Origin: Pseudomonadota bacterium | GTDB lineage: Bacteria; Desulfobacterota; Desulfobacteria; Desulfobacterales; JAHIVH01 | Assembly: GCA_018816735.1 (NCBI GenBank) | Contig: JAHIVH010000034.1 | Location: 62,001 to 126,000 of the forward strand | Direction of reading: 5' to 3' | DNA length: 64,000 nt | Shown here: positions 6,839 to 18,922 of the stretch, piece by piece | Layout: each line of letters begins with the position of its first letter | How positions within the stretch are numbered: position 1 is the first letter of the stretch | Made by a program: the position numbers and the translations under genes | Notes under the pieces: model-generated | What the model saw: the letters and a program-made list of their open reading frames with translations, nothing else | What the model was told of the DNA's origin: nothing | The model's database searches: none

Positions 6839-8329
6839 CTAACGCCTACCCGATCCGCCAAGGATACTCCCCAGCACACCGCGCAGGATCTTCCTTCCAA
6901 GCTGGCTCCCAACAGTTCGTGCGGCCTGCTTTGCCATGGTTTCCACCAGGCCCTGACGTCGTTTGGTTCCCCACAATAAACCTCCCACACCCCCATCCTC
7001 TCCAGGTGTTTTCTTCTCCGTGGCATCATTTGAGCGTGCCGTAGAAGTGACTGCTGAAGCTGTCCGATTTTTCAGAATCTCGTAGGCTGACTCACGATTC
7101 ACGGAGGAATCGTATTTGATGCCGATCGGGCTGCGTCCTCGAACTGCCGCACGCTCTTCAGATGTAATTGTCCCGATACGGCAACGTGGCGGAGAAATCA
7201 AGGTACGTTCAACCGGCATGGGCACACCGCCATCCTGTAGTGTGGATACCAGTGCTTCACCGACGCCCATCTGGGAAATCACATTGGCAACGTCGAGGTT
7301 TGGATTGGGGACAAAGGTTTCCGCAGCCACCCGAACAGCCTTCTGATCACGCGGTGTGAATGCACGCAGGGCGTGCTGGATGCGGTTACCCAGCTGGCCT
7401 AAAATATCTGTGGGTATATCATCCGGGAATTGAGAGCAGAAATAAACACCAACACCCTTTGAACGGATAAGCCTCACTACCTGTTCAACTCTCAGTCGAA
7501 GAGCCGGAGGCGCGTCGTTGAACAGAAGGTGCGCCTCATCAAAGAAAAAGACGAGCCTTGGCTTGTCGAGATCTCCAACTTCCGGCAGTTTTTCAAACAA
7601 TTCGGACAGCAGCCACAAAAGGAGGCTTGAGTATATCCGAGGCTTCAATATGAGTTTGTCCGCGGAAAGGATATTGATAATGCCTCGGCCGCTTAAGTCT
7701 GTGCGCAGAAGATCAGTCAGTTCAAGAGCGGGTTCACCGAATAGCGTTTCAGCGCCCTCTCTCTCAAGCGGTAAAAGGGCGCGTTGAATAGCAGCCAAAG
7801 ACTGTGGACTAACGAGACCATATTTCGCAGAAATTTCCTTGCGGTTCTCAGACAGAAAACCAAGGATAGCCCTGAGGTCGTCAAAATCAAGGAGAAGAAG
7901 TCCCTGTTCATCCGCCAATTTAAAAGCAATCTCCAGGGTCCCGGTCTGGATGTCGTTCAGTTCGAGTATGCGGCCCAGAAGACTGGGGCCGATTTCGCTG
8001 ATGGTCGTACGAACCGGATGACCCGCCTTGCCATGCACGTCCCAGAAGACCACAGGACTGGCATCGTTCGTGTAGCCATCAATACCGATCCGGGTTACGC
8101 GTTTTTGGAGCTTCTCGTTAGTGACACCTGCCATTGCCAGGCCTGAGACATCCCCCTTGACATCAGAAATAAAGACAGGAACGCCCAAACGGCAGAATCC
8201 TTCTGCCAGAATCAGAAGTGAAATGGTCTTTCCAGTTCCTGTTGCGCCTGAGATAAGGCCATGTCGATTGCCATATTTTGCTAACAGATGTACAGGTTGA
8301 TCACCCTTGCCTATCAGTATCTGGTTCAT
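6839..8329 (-). CDS. HerA-like ATPase / helicase, DUF853 (YjgR) family
   Basis: The protein has 496 residues when started at ATG 8327-8329, which follows GAGGGGGG; an upstream ATG at 8386 lacks a ribosome site. It aligns with E. coli YjgR (about 500 residues): NRHGLISGATGTGKT carries Walker A, VPVFISDVKGD follows, and LVFFFDEAHLLF is Walker B. IRSKGVGVYFCSQFPDDIP and LGQLGNRIQHALRAFTPRD are typical of the HerA/FtsK-like bipolar helicase core with an arginine finger. The C-terminal 80 residues are basic and glycine-rich (ILRGVLGSILGG). The biochemical role of the family is unresolved; it is thought to be a cytoplasmic DNA- or protein-remodelling ATPase. mscL lies upstream on the same strand with 112 bases between. 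Confidence 0.9.
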   Translation of the reverse strand: MNQILIGKGDQPVHLLAKYGNRHGLISGATGTGKTISLLILAEGFCRLGVPVFISDVKGDVSGLAMAGVTNEKLQKRVTRIGIDGYTNDASPVVFWDVHGKAGHPVRTTISEIGPSLLGRILELNDIQTGTLEIAFKLADEQGLLLLDFDDLRAILGFLSENRKEISAKYGLVSPQSLAAIQRALLPLEREGAETLFGEPALELTDLLRTDLSGRGIINILSADKLILKPRIYSSLLLWLLSELFEKLPEVGDLDKPRLVFFFDEAHLLFNDAPPALRLRVEQVVRLIRSKGVGVYFCSQFPDDIPTDILGQLGNRIQHALRAFTPRDQKAVRVAAETFVPNPNLDVANVISQMGVGEALVSTLQDGGVPMPVERTLISPPRCRIGTITSEERAAVRGRSPIGIKYDSSVNRESAYEILKNRTASAVTSTARSNDATEKKTPGEDGGVGGLLWGTKRRQGLVETMAKQAARTVGSQLGRKILRGVLGSILGGSGRR

Positions 8330-8441
8330 ACGTGACCCCCCTCTCAGAAAAGCCGTTTTTTCATGCGATTCCCGTGTTAAATGCATTATTCAACACTCGG
8401 TAATGTCTTTATTACCCTATCATTTCCTTCCTCAACAGAGC

Positions 8442-8846
8442 TTATTTACGATTCTTCAGCAAATCACGTATTTCTGCAAGCAATACTTCCTGCACTGGTG
8501 GTGCGGGTGGTGCTTTAGGTGCTTCTTCTTCTTTTCGTTTGAATGTGTTGATTCCTTTGACAGCGATGAAAATGGCAAATGCGATGATTGTAAAATCGAC
8601 AACCGTCTGAATGAATTTTCCATAACTGATCACGACGGCCGGAGCACCTTCCGCAGCTTCTTTGATAATAAACGCCAAATTAGTGAAATCAACGCCACCC
8701 AGAAGTACGCCGATTGGGGGCATAATCACATCACCGACAAAGGATGAAACGATTTTACCGAAAGCGGCGCCAATAATGATACCGACAGCCATATCGATAA
8801 CATTCCCTTTTACTGCGAATTCCTTAAACTCTTTCAACATACCCAT
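8442..8846 (-). CDS. mscL: Large-conductance mechanosensitive channel MscL
   Basis: The 134-residue length and sequence fit MscL. The N-terminal amphipathic helix [13 protein letters not shown] runs into TM1 with [20 protein letters not shown], whose small residues line the gate. The periplasmic loop ([23 protein letters not shown]) and TM2 ([19 protein letters not shown]) follow, then a charged, proline-rich linker and the C-terminal bundle helix [14 protein letters not shown]. MscL forms a homopentamer in the inner membrane and opens under extreme membrane tension to release solutes during hypo-osmotic shock. The start has a strong AGGAGG ribosome site 9 bases upstream. Confidence 0.97.
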   Translation of the reverse strand: MGMLKEFKEFAVKGNVIDMAVGIIIGAAFGKIVSSFVGDVIMPPIGVLLGGVDFTNLAFIIKEAAEGAPAVVISYGKFIQTVVDFTIIAFAIFIAVKGINTFKRKEEEAPKAPPAPPVQEVLLAEIRDLLKNRK

Positions 8847-9205
8847 GATAACGGCCTCCTAATTAATTGGTTTAATTTAAAAAAAATTTGAGGTTTAAGG
8901 GGATAAATCGACTATCCCAACCGACACATACTATTTCCGTATTGTTACATGAAACGAGGCAAGACAAACACACTGAAATCATAGCAGTTGCCTCCTGGCT
9001 AAGCTCATCTTTAGGAAAAATCAGAAATACTTCACGGATATAAATTTTGCAATAAAAATCATGCCGCATCAGACATTTTCACAGGTAATCACAATATGTT
9101 GTCCATCTCTTTCATGAGTGTTCAAAACACCCGTCAAACCCTGGTATTATCCGATCTGCATGTCCGCATACGCTTCAGAAACCTTCGAAGATGTTTATGC
9201 GACGA
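8847..9205. other. Gene-free spacer between katG and mscL
   Basis: These 359 bases lie downstream of katG and upstream of mscL on the minus strand. Only short open frames without ribosome sites occur. I see no T-tailed terminator hairpin; GTGTTCAAAACAC near 9118-9130 is a weak 5-bp stem. The mscL promoter must lie in the 8850-8950 part, which is AT-rich, but no convincing -35/-10 pair was found. Confidence 0.5.
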
Positions 9206-11452
<2,247 letters not shown>

Positions 11453-11479
11453 TCATTCATTTGATTACAGAAAAAAAAT

Positions 11480-11500
11480 ATTATATGATAACGATTATCA
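11480..11500 (-). promoter_or_regulatory. Fur/PerR-type operator abutting the katG -10 box
   Basis: TGATAACGATTATCA at 11486-11500 matches the 7-1-7 Fur-box pattern TGATAATNATTATCA with one mismatch. On the minus strand a perfect TATAAT (11480-11485) follows directly, so a bound repressor would cover the spacer of the katG promoter. No clear -35 at 17 bp was found (TTGCCA lies 20 bp away). Confidence 0.7.
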
Positions 11501-11520
11501 ATTAATGGCAAAAAAATATA

Positions 11521-11838
11521 TTAAACCTTCTCTGCCATACAATTGCTGCATAAACCGAAAAAGTCCAACCGATGGTTCAGGATTATAAAATTAGTCTCTA
11601 ATGCGACCTCTTTTTGTAATTCTTCCAGGCTGTCCAGATCGGGGTCGACAATTTTTTTACACTTGACACAGATGACGTGTGGATGGGGGTTAGGCTTGTT
11701 TCCGTCATATCTGTTACTCCCATCCGGGAACCCTAACTCAAGAACCTCACCAAATGATTTCAATAATACAATATTTCTATATACAGTTGCAAGGCTCATT
11801 GTGGGAAAGTCATTTTTTATCTGGTCATATTTTCCTTT
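11521..11838 (-). pseudogene. PerR/Fur-family regulator lacking its 5' end
   Basis: The frame reads YDQIKNDFPTMSLATVYRN, the recognition-helix region of PerR, then DGSNRYDGNKPNPHPHVIC with the HxH metal site. CVKC and CSNCM follow as the two structural zinc CxxC pairs. Homology can be followed upstream of the first ATG (11797-11799) to about 11838, where a TGA closes the frame. About 40 N-terminal residues (first helices of the winged helix, LTPQR-type start) are missing and no ribosome site precedes any start codon. PerR normally represses katG and other peroxide genes, and this gene sits directly upstream of katG and its operator. If translated from the internal ATG it would lack most of the DNA-binding domain. 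Octamer repeats 50-75 bases upstream mark the likely break. Confidence 0.7.
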
Positions 11839-11891
11839 CAGTCAACTTTTATTTCAATAAAAATCACTATTTCACGCATACACATTCACAG

Positions 11892-11915
11892 AATCCACCA
11901 ATTAACCAATTGATT
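11892..11915. repeat. Octamer repeat remnant (AATCCACC / AATTAACC / AATTGATT)
   Basis: Three consecutive 8-mers use the same units as the array at 42161-42200 read on the other strand (AATTAACC, AATCCACC). The remnant lies between the 5'-truncated perR and the divergent alcohol dehydrogenase gene. Confidence 0.55.
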
Positions 11916-11989
11916 TCTGATAAAAGCCCTGATAATCTTTAGTGTCTATACTGAAATATAATGAAACTTCAGGGCAAAGGAGATCAGTC

Positions 11990-13144
11990 ATGCGGAATTT
12001 TACCTATTTCAATCCGGTCAAAATTGTTTTCGGGAAAGGATCGATTGCCTCACTATCGAGACTTCTGCCCGGAAATACAAAATTAATGATTATTTATGGG
12101 GGCGGTTCCATCAAGAAAAACGGCGTCTATGATCAGGTCACGCAAGCGCTCTCCGGTCGTGAATGGGTGGAATTTTCAGGCATTGAGTCCAATCCCGAAT
12201 ATGAAACCTGCAAAAAAGCGCTTGAAATGGTAAAATCTGAAAACGTGGACTTTCTTCTGGCCATAGGCGGCGGTTCGGTGATTGACGCAACCAAATTTAT
12301 TGCCGCAGCAAGCATGGCAGGTGATGAAGACACCTGGAAAATCATGACCGGTGAATACCGGATCAAGGCAGCCCTGCCGTTCGGCACGATCCTGACCTTA
12401 CCGGGAACCGGATCGGAAATGAATAACGGGTCTGTCATTTCCAGACGGGCCACCAAAGAAAAACTTCCCTTTATGAACAACCGGGTGTTTCCCCAATTTT
12501 CCATCCTTGATCCGGAAACAACCTATTCGCTGCCCAAAATCCAGATTGCAAACGGCATTGCAGACGCCTATGTCCATGTCGTCGAACAGTACCTGACCTA
12601 TCCGGAACATGCACCGCTGCAGGATCGCCAGTCAGAAGGCATTCTCCTGACGCTTATGGAAGAGGCGAAAAAAATCCTCAAAAGCCCCAGGGATTACGAT
12701 GCCAGAGCCAATATCATGTGGTGTGCGGCCAACGCCCTGAATGGCCTGGTTGCCTGTGGTGTAGCCCAGGACTGGACAACCCACATGATCGGTCATGAAC
12801 TGACCGCCCATTTTGGCCTGGATCACGCCCAGTCGCTGACGATTATGCTTCCGGCCCTTTTAAGGCATCAGAAAGAAAACAAGGAAGCCAAACTGATTCA
12901 ATATGCCAAAAGGATATTCCGGATAGACGGTGAAGATAAAACAGCATTGACAGACAAGGCCATTGATGACACTGAAACCTTTTTCAAAAGCCTGGGGCTC
13001 AAAACCCGTTTGTCCGAATGCGGCATTACCCTGAAAGACACGGCTTTTATTCCGGAAAAAATGTGCCGGGCCGGGTTTAAATTTGGTGAGAAAGGACGGA
13101 TCGGCATCAAGGAACTGGAAGAAATTCTTGATCTTGCCAAATAA
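11990..13144 (+). CDS. Iron-containing NAD(P)H-dependent alcohol dehydrogenase, YqhD/BdhA type
   Basis: The protein has 384 residues from ATG 11990, preceded by AAAGGAGA; the frame opens 48 bases earlier at a GTG without a ribosome site. Sequence follows E. coli YqhD closely: FNPVKIVFGKGSI, then the nucleotide-binding segments IIYGGGSIKKNGVYDQV and LLAIGGGSVIDATKFIAAA, and LTLPGTGSEMNNGSVISR. Metal ligands are visible as the D and H of ADAYVHVVEQ, the H of MIGHELTAHFG and the H of LDHAQ. Family members reduce aldehydes (butanal, methylglyoxal, lipid-peroxidation products) with NADPH in the cytoplasm, and GGGS in place of GGGD favours NADPH. It is close upstream of pdxA (45 bases) on the same strand, but no functional link is known. 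Confidence 0.93.
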   Translation: MRNFTYFNPVKIVFGKGSIASLSRLLPGNTKLMIIYGGGSIKKNGVYDQVTQALSGREWVEFSGIESNPEYETCKKALEMVKSENVDFLLAIGGGSVIDATKFIAAASMAGDEDTWKIMTGEYRIKAALPFGTILTLPGTGSEMNNGSVISRRATKEKLPFMNNRVFPQFSILDPETTYSLPKIQIANGIADAYVHVVEQYLTYPEHAPLQDRQSEGILLTLMEEAKKILKSPRDYDARANIMWCAANALNGLVACGVAQDWTTHMIGHELTAHFGLDHAQSLTIMLPALLRHQKENKEAKLIQYAKRIFRIDGEDKTALTDKAIDDTETFFKSLGLKTRLSECGITLKDTAFIPEKMCRAGFKFGEKGRIGIKELEEILDLAK

Positions 13145-13189
13145 ACCACAAACCATTAAGACCCATCAAAACCGTTGAGGCAAATGACT

Positions 13190-14194
13190 ATGACAGACCA
13201 TCGACCCATTATTGGCATCACCATGGGAGACCCTGTGGGAATCGGACCGGAAATTATCATCAAGGCATTTTCCCTGCCTTCTTTTTTCGAAAAGTACCGT
13301 CCGCTTGTTCTGGGCGATACCGGTATTTTATCATCCACCTGTGACATGCTTGAAAAATCCGTTGTCATCCGTTCAGTTGAAACGCCTGCCACAGGAGAAT
13401 ATTCCCCTGGCGCCATCGATGTGATCAACCTCTCGACCCTTGATCCAAAAGACACCCGGTGGGGAAATCCTACGGAAAAAACAGGCCGGGCCATGACCCA
13501 ATACATTTTAAAAGGGATTGACCTGGCCCTTTCAAAAGAAATTCATGCCCTTGTCACCTGCCCGATCAACAAACTGGCCATGAACATGGCCGGATACGCT
13601 TATAACGGCCATACCGAACTTCTGGCGGAACGGACGCACACCGGTAAGTATGCCATGATGCTCGCCGGAGACAAACTTCGTGTGGTTCTGGTCACCATCC
13701 ATATGCCATTAAAAGATGTGGCACAAACCCTGTCCATAGAAAAAATTATCGACCTGATCCGCCTTACCGATCATTCCCTCAAATCGCGATTTGGAATTGC
13801 AAAGCCCCGAATCGCTGTTGCAGGCTTCAATCCCCACGCAAGTGAAGACGGGATGTTCGGTCAGGAAGAAAAAGAAATCATCGCACCTGCCATCGATCTG
13901 GCAAGAAAGGAAGGGTTTCTGGCAGAGGGGCCGTTCCCGCCGGATACGATTTATTTTCACGCCGCAAAAGGTGCCTTTGATGTTGTGGTGTCCATGTATC
14001 ATGATCAGGGGCTCATCCCCTTCAAGCTGCTTCATTTTGAAGATGGCGTGAATACCACACTGGGCCTGCCCATCATCAGAACATCTGTGGACCACGGCAC
14101 GGCCTATGATATTTCCGGAAAAGGCATAGCCAGACCGGACAGCCTCATCGCAGCCGTCAAAATGGCCTCAACCCAGGCATTATGCGTTTTTTAA
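13190..14194 (+). CDS. pdxA: 4-hydroxythreonine-4-phosphate dehydrogenase PdxA
   Basis: The 334-residue protein opens with [17 protein letters not shown], the PdxA signature. Metal-binding histidines are seen in [10 protein letters not shown], in [13 protein letters not shown] and in [29 protein letters not shown] is the conserved C-terminal segment. The enzyme oxidises and decarboxylates 4-phosphohydroxy-L-threonine with NAD in the DXP-dependent pyridoxal phosphate pathway. ATG 13190 is preferred because GAGG at 13177-13180 lies 9 bases upstream; ATG 13184 is too close to it. The gene ends at 14194, just before the most probable uvrA start, so the two may share a transcript. Confidence 0.95.
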   Translation: MTDHRPIIGITMGDPVGIGPEIIIKAFSLPSFFEKYRPLVLGDTGILSSTCDMLEKSVVIRSVETPATGEYSPGAIDVINLSTLDPKDTRWGNPTEKTGRAMTQYILKGIDLALSKEIHALVTCPINKLAMNMAGYAYNGHTELLAERTHTGKYAMMLAGDKLRVVLVTIHMPLKDVAQTLSIEKIIDLIRLTDHSLKSRFGIAKPRIAVAGFNPHASEDGMFGQEEKEIIAPAIDLARKEGFLAEGPFPPDTIYFHAAKGAFDVVVSMYHDQGLIPFKLLHFEDGVNTTLGLPIIRTSVDHGTAYDISGKGIARPDSLIAAVKMASTQALCVF

Positions 14195-14223
14195 AGGAAA
14201 TGGCCCTGTTGCCGGAACGAACC

Positions 14224-17037
14224 ATGGAAGCAGAAAAAATTATCATAAGAGGTGCCAGGCAGCACAATCTTAAAAATATCGATGTTGACCTCCCCAGAAA
14301 TAAACTGGTAGTCATCACCGGTCTCTCTGGCTCGGGGAAATCTTCCCTGGCGTTTGATACCCTTTACGCCGAAGGCCAGAGAAGATATGTGGAATCCCTT
14401 TCTACCTATGCCAGGCAATTTCTGGGTCAGATGGAAAAACCGGATGTGGATATCATCGAAGGGCTTTCTCCGGCCATTGCCATTGAGCAGAAATCCGCAG
14501 GCCACAATCCCCGGTCCACGGTTGGCACGGTTACGGAAATCTATGATTATTTGAGACTCCTTTTTGCCAGAATCGGTGTGGCCCATTGCTATAAGTGCGG
14601 CAAGCCTGTTTTCAAAAAAACACTGGACCAGGTGATCGACCAGGTGATGGCATTACCGGAAGGCACGCGGATCATGATCTTGTCCCCCCTTGCCTTCCAG
14701 CAAAAAGGAGATTTTGAAAAACAGTTTAAACAGCTTGCCAAAGAAGGATTTGCACGGGTAAAAATAAACGGGGAAGTCACAGAGCTTGAAGGCATCAAAC
14801 ATCTTCCCAAAACAAAAAAACACACCATTGAAGTCGTTGTGGACCGCCTGATTGTAAAAGACACCATCAGAAACAGGCTTGCGGATTCACTGGAGCTTGC
14901 TCTTGGGCAATCTGAAGGAAGCGTTATCATCGATGTGTTTGATGGCGACCCTATCCTTTTCAATGAATCCACAACATGCACGGCCTGTGGTATAAACTTC
15001 GGTGAATTCACGCCGGCAAGCTTTTCTTTTAATTCCCCCCACGGTGCGTGCCCCAAGTGTGACGGATTGGGCTCCAAAACCGAACTTGATCCGGGGCTGA
15101 TCATCCCGGACCCCAATCTGTCTTTAAGAGACGAAGCCATTTTACCCTGGCAAAACAGAAGTTCCGTTCAATTTGCAGAATTCCTGGATGCGCTCACAAC
15201 CTTTTACGGTGCAGATATCTATACGCCATTTAAAGATCTGCCGGAAACGTTAAAGAAAGTACTTCTTTATGGTTCAGGAGACACGGAAATCCCCTTTTAT
15301 TTTGAAAAAAACAACCGCAAAGTTATCTATAAGAAGACGTTTGACGGCATTATCCCCAATCTGAAAAGGCGGTTTGAAGAAACCCAATCCAAAACCGCGA
15401 GAGAAGAGATCCGGCAATTCATGAATTTCAAGCCCTGCCCGGAATGCAACGGCACACGGCTGAACAGGGAAAGCCGGTCGGTCAAGGTTCAATCCCACAC
15501 CATATCAGATATCACCAGACTGTCGGTTGACATGGTGAGAGACGTGATCATCCGTCTTAATCTTCAGGGAAAAGACCAGATCATCGCCAAAAGGATACTG
15601 AAGGAAATAGATGACCGGCTGGGATTTCTTTCAAACGTAGGATTAGGCTATCTGACGCTGGACAGGTCCGCATCCACGCTTTCAGGCGGTGAAAGCCAGC
15701 GGATCAGACTGGCTACTCAAATAGGGTCCAAACTGACCGGTGTGATGTATGTGCTGGACGAGCCATCCATAGGGCTTCATCAGAGAGACAACCGGCGGCT
15801 TCTGGAAACGCTTATCAAAATGAGAGATCTCGGAAATACGGTTGTGATTGTGGAACATGACCAGGAAACCATGATGTCTGCCGATTACATTATCGACATG
15901 GGGCCTTCGGCGGGCATAAAAGGCGGGGAAGTGGTTTTCAGTGGCCGCCCCGAGGATCTTCTGAATCATGAGACATCCCTCACCGGACAATATTTGTCCG
16001 GCAGGAGGAAAATAAAAATACCTGAAAAAAGACGTTCCGCAAATGGCCATCAACTGGTCATCGAAGGCGCATCCGGAAACAACCTGAAAGAGATTGACGT
16101 GAGTTTCCCCTTAGGGTGCTTCACCTGCGTCACCGGTGTTTCAGGTTCGGGGAAATCGACACTGGTGCTGTCAACCCTTTACCGGATTCTCACCCAGAGA
16201 CTTCACTTTGCCAGAGCAATCGCAACGCCCTACAAACAGGTTAAAGGGATTGAGCATGCAGACAAGGTCATCAATATCGACCAGTCTCCTATCGGCAGAA
16301 CTCCCCGATCAAACCCCGGTACCTACGCCGGCCTTTTCACCACTATCCGGGATCTGTTTGCAAGAACCCCTGAAGCAAGGGCAAGAGGTTACAAATCCGG
16401 CCGTTTCAGTTTTAACATGAAAGGCGGCAGATGCGAAGCCTGCCAGGGAGACGGCATCATCAAAATCGAAATGCACTTTCTCCCTGACGTCTATGTGACC
16501 TGTGATGTGTGCCGTGGCAAACGCTACAACCGGGAGACGCTTGAAATCAAATACAAAGGAAAAAATATCTCGGAAGTGCTCGACATGACCGTCAATCAGG
16601 CCTTGACCTTTTTTGACAAAATCAGCCTCATACGATGCAAACTGGAAACCCTCGTGGATGTGGGCATAGGCTATATCCATCTGGGGCAGCCTGCAACCAC
16701 ACTTTCAGGCGGAGAAGCCCAGAGAATAAAATTATCCCGTGAACTCAGCAAAAAAGGTACCGGAAAAACGGTTTACATCCTGGATGAACCCACCACGGGC
16801 CTTCACATGGAAGATATCAACAAGCTGTTGAATGTCCTGAACCGGCTGGTTGATGCGGGCAATACGGTGATCGTGATCGAACACAATCTGGATGTGATCA
16901 AGTGCGCGGATTATATTATCGACCTGGGTCCTGAAGGCGGTGATGACGGCGGCTTTGTCATCGGTGCAGGAACTCCGGAAGCGCTATCCCGCAATGACCG
17001 GTCCCACACCGGACAGTTTTTGAAAAAAGTGCTGTAA
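14224..17037 (+). CDS. uvrA: Excinuclease ABC subunit UvrA
   Basis: The protein has 937 residues from ATG 14224 (E. coli UvrA has 940), and the start is chosen because [20 protein letters not shown] is the usual N-terminus. A longer frame begins at 14182 and would overlap pdxA by 13 bases. Two ABC ATPase modules are complete: Walker [10 protein letters not shown] with signature [12 protein letters not shown], and Walker [10 protein letters not shown] with signature [12 protein letters not shown]. Zinc-binding cysteine pairs occur at [24 protein letters not shown] and [10 protein letters not shown]. UvrA dimers scan DNA for bulky lesions, load UvrB and start nucleotide excision repair. No SOS-box-like palindrome was recognised upstream. 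Confidence 0.98.
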   Translation: MEAEKIIIRGARQHNLKNIDVDLPRNKLVVITGLSGSGKSSLAFDTLYAEGQRRYVESLSTYARQFLGQMEKPDVDIIEGLSPAIAIEQKSAGHNPRSTVGTVTEIYDYLRLLFARIGVAHCYKCGKPVFKKTLDQVIDQVMALPEGTRIMILSPLAFQQKGDFEKQFKQLAKEGFARVKINGEVTELEGIKHLPKTKKHTIEVVVDRLIVKDTIRNRLADSLELALGQSEGSVIIDVFDGDPILFNESTTCTACGINFGEFTPASFSFNSPHGACPKCDGLGSKTELDPGLIIPDPNLSLRDEAILPWQNRSSVQFAEFLDALTTFYGADIYTPFKDLPETLKKVLLYGSGDTEIPFYFEKNNRKVIYKKTFDGIIPNLKRRFEETQSKTAREEIRQFMNFKPCPECNGTRLNRESRSVKVQSHTISDITRLSVDMVRDVIIRLNLQGKDQIIAKRILKEIDDRLGFLSNVGLGYLTLDRSASTLSGGESQRIRLATQIGSKLTGVMYVLDEPSIGLHQRDNRRLLETLIKMRDLGNTVVIVEHDQETMMSADYIIDMGPSAGIKGGEVVFSGRPEDLLNHETSLTGQYLSGRRKIKIPEKRRSANGHQLVIEGASGNNLKEIDVSFPLGCFTCVTGVSGSGKSTLVLSTLYRILTQRLHFARAIATPYKQVKGIEHADKVINIDQSPIGRTPRSNPGTYAGLFTTIRDLFARTPEARARGYKSGRFSFNMKGGRCEACQGDGIIKIEMHFLPDVYVTCDVCRGKRYNRETLEIKYKGKNISEVLDMTVNQALTFFDKISLIRCKLETLVDVGIGYIHLGQPATTLSGGEAQRIKLSRELSKKGTGKTVYILDEPTTGLHMEDINKLLNVLNRLVDAGNTVIVIEHNLDVIKCADYIIDLGPEGGDDGGFVIGAGTPEALSRNDRSHTGQFLKKVL

Positions 17038-17146
17038 TTATTTCCTGAAATGGGATATGGCCATTAATACCTGAAACAGCAACACTCAGGAAAAGCATCA
17101 CCCAACAAAAATCGAAAAAAACCACCATATATGCCGGGAGACGAAC

Positions 17147-18775
17147 ATGAAGACTTTCTTTGCGATTTTTCTGTCATTGACATTCCTGATTACTGCCAGT
17201 GCCCCAGCCGCAGAACCTTCAGAAAAAAACACCATCTGGGATCAGATGGGCATCCGGATCAACGGCGAGCTAAAGGTACAGGCCAAATACCAGGACTCCT
17301 ACAAGACGCCTCTTGATCATCCCCAGTGGGCGAACCATGCCAAATCCGGCGCCAATCACAGAAACGATCAGAACATCCGGTCCAAAGGTTATTTCAATTT
17401 CTCTTTCGGAGATATCGGACAATCCGAATGGTTCGGTATTATAGAGACCTACTTTGACGCGAACAAGCCGGACACAGATACAGGGGAGGAAAGCGAGGCT
17501 GTTTTTGAGCCCTTCTTCTTTTCATGCATTATGTACAGGCCTTTTGAAATGGCAGGCGGCAGACCCTTTGGCGCAACCATGGGCATTCAGGCAGTCCCCG
17601 CCACCATAAACGGTTATTACTCTCATGTATTTGCCGGTGATTTTGATCTTGATTTTGCAGCCAACCTGTCCTCAGGCCTTATCTCCATGCCCGCCATCAC
17701 TTTTGATTTTCACATCAGCCAGGATACGGGCGTGGGTGTCACCTGGGCCAAAGGATGCAGCTACGCTTCCGAAGCATGCGCCTTTGTCCATCCGGACAGT
17801 GCAACCACTTTGGCGCTGTGGCTTGAAGGCAGGAAGTACGGATTTGGCCTGAATGCCGCCATGCAATGGGTGGGCGGCAACAGGGGAAGCACTTCCACAA
17901 AAGAAACCAATAACGGAAACACGTATAATGAATACAGCGACAAGGTCTATCGTCACCAGATTTTCAATACCCTTCTCTCCTACACATTCAATCTGTCAGG
18001 AATGGAAGTAAAGCCTTTTCTGGGCTATCAGGCCATGTGGGGTGATGAGACGCCTCTTCCCCAATATGCTGATGAAGAAGCCACCATACAGGACTTTGAG
18101 TATGCGGGATATAAATCAAGGGAATTTGAAGGCAACCTTAAAACAGCCGGATTCACGCTCACCAAAACACTCTTTGGCAAAAAGAATGAACTTGCCGTTG
18201 AATTCACCAAAGTCGACATCCCCGGCCTTGACGGCATCGGCGGCCTGAAAAAAGGAACCATTGATCAGTATATCCAGGTCGCGATGGCTGAAAACAAAGA
18301 TGAAATCAATGCACTGGCAGCCGAAGCACTGGGCATTCCGGCTGACATGGACGTGGATGTGACGGCATTCTGGTCCAAAAGCCCACTGGCCGGATTCAAC
18401 AAGTCCATCTACAATTTTGCGGACATTGATTTTGTCGTCAGTCTGGAACATACCATTGCCCTGACCGACCGTATCAAACTGGGTGCATTTGCATACAGCC
18501 TCAAGGCAAAAGATGACCGCACCATCAACAACCTGCCATACATCAAAACGCAGATGGAAAATCAAATTACAAAAAAAATAGTCCGTGAAATGCGCCTTTC
18601 CGAGGAAAATGCAGCGGAAATATCAGGTATGCTTGTGGACGAGCTTGAAACACGAACCCTGACAGATGAAACCGGTCAGGAAGTCACCTATCTTCAATAC
18701 ATCGCAAACGACACCAAACCCGCCGAGTGGACCGACACCTGGTCTGTCGGCATGTTTATCAGCTACAATTTTTAA
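17147..18775 (+). CDS. Outer-membrane beta-barrel protein, family not recognised
   Basis: The 542 residues start with a clear signal peptide (FFAIFLSLTFLITASAPAAE). The rest alternates hydrophobic and polar residues with many aromatic and glycine positions (FNFSFGDI, FAANLSSGL, LSYTFNLSG, IKLGAFAYSLKA) and ends in WSVGMFISYNF, a terminal strand closed by phenylalanine as in Bam-assembled outer-membrane proteins. A helical, charged stretch (about residues 465-510: MENQITKKIVREMRLSEENAA and following) interrupts the strands near the end and may be a plug or loop. The segment EFTKVDIPGLDGIGG is distinctive but not known to me. A porin or transport barrel is the best guess. The gene is 109 bases after uvrA and stands alone. 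Confidence 0.6.
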   Translation: MKTFFAIFLSLTFLITASAPAAEPSEKNTIWDQMGIRINGELKVQAKYQDSYKTPLDHPQWANHAKSGANHRNDQNIRSKGYFNFSFGDIGQSEWFGIIETYFDANKPDTDTGEESEAVFEPFFFSCIMYRPFEMAGGRPFGATMGIQAVPATINGYYSHVFAGDFDLDFAANLSSGLISMPAITFDFHISQDTGVGVTWAKGCSYASEACAFVHPDSATTLALWLEGRKYGFGLNAAMQWVGGNRGSTSTKETNNGNTYNEYSDKVYRHQIFNTLLSYTFNLSGMEVKPFLGYQAMWGDETPLPQYADEEATIQDFEYAGYKSREFEGNLKTAGFTLTKTLFGKKNELAVEFTKVDIPGLDGIGGLKKGTIDQYIQVAMAENKDEINALAAEALGIPADMDVDVTAFWSKSPLAGFNKSIYNFADIDFVVSLEHTIALTDRIKLGAFAYSLKAKDDRTINNLPYIKTQMENQITKKIVREMRLSEENAAEISGMLVDELETRTLTDETGQEVTYLQYIANDTKPAEWTDTWSVGMFISYNF

Positions 18776-18922
18776 CTCCGTTTGAAAGCTGTCAGACAAA
18801 GAAATAAATGAAACGCCCCTTTAAGCAGTTATTTTCGAATAAAAACCATGCAGAGAGGAGTCCCATCAACGAACAAACGCGCAAGTATTATCCTGGCGTG
18901 ACGTTCAAACAATCGGTTACCA

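Noticed and set aside
8872..9069. Small minus-strand gene in the katG-mscL spacer
   Set aside because: No ribosome site, no homology, low-complexity composition.
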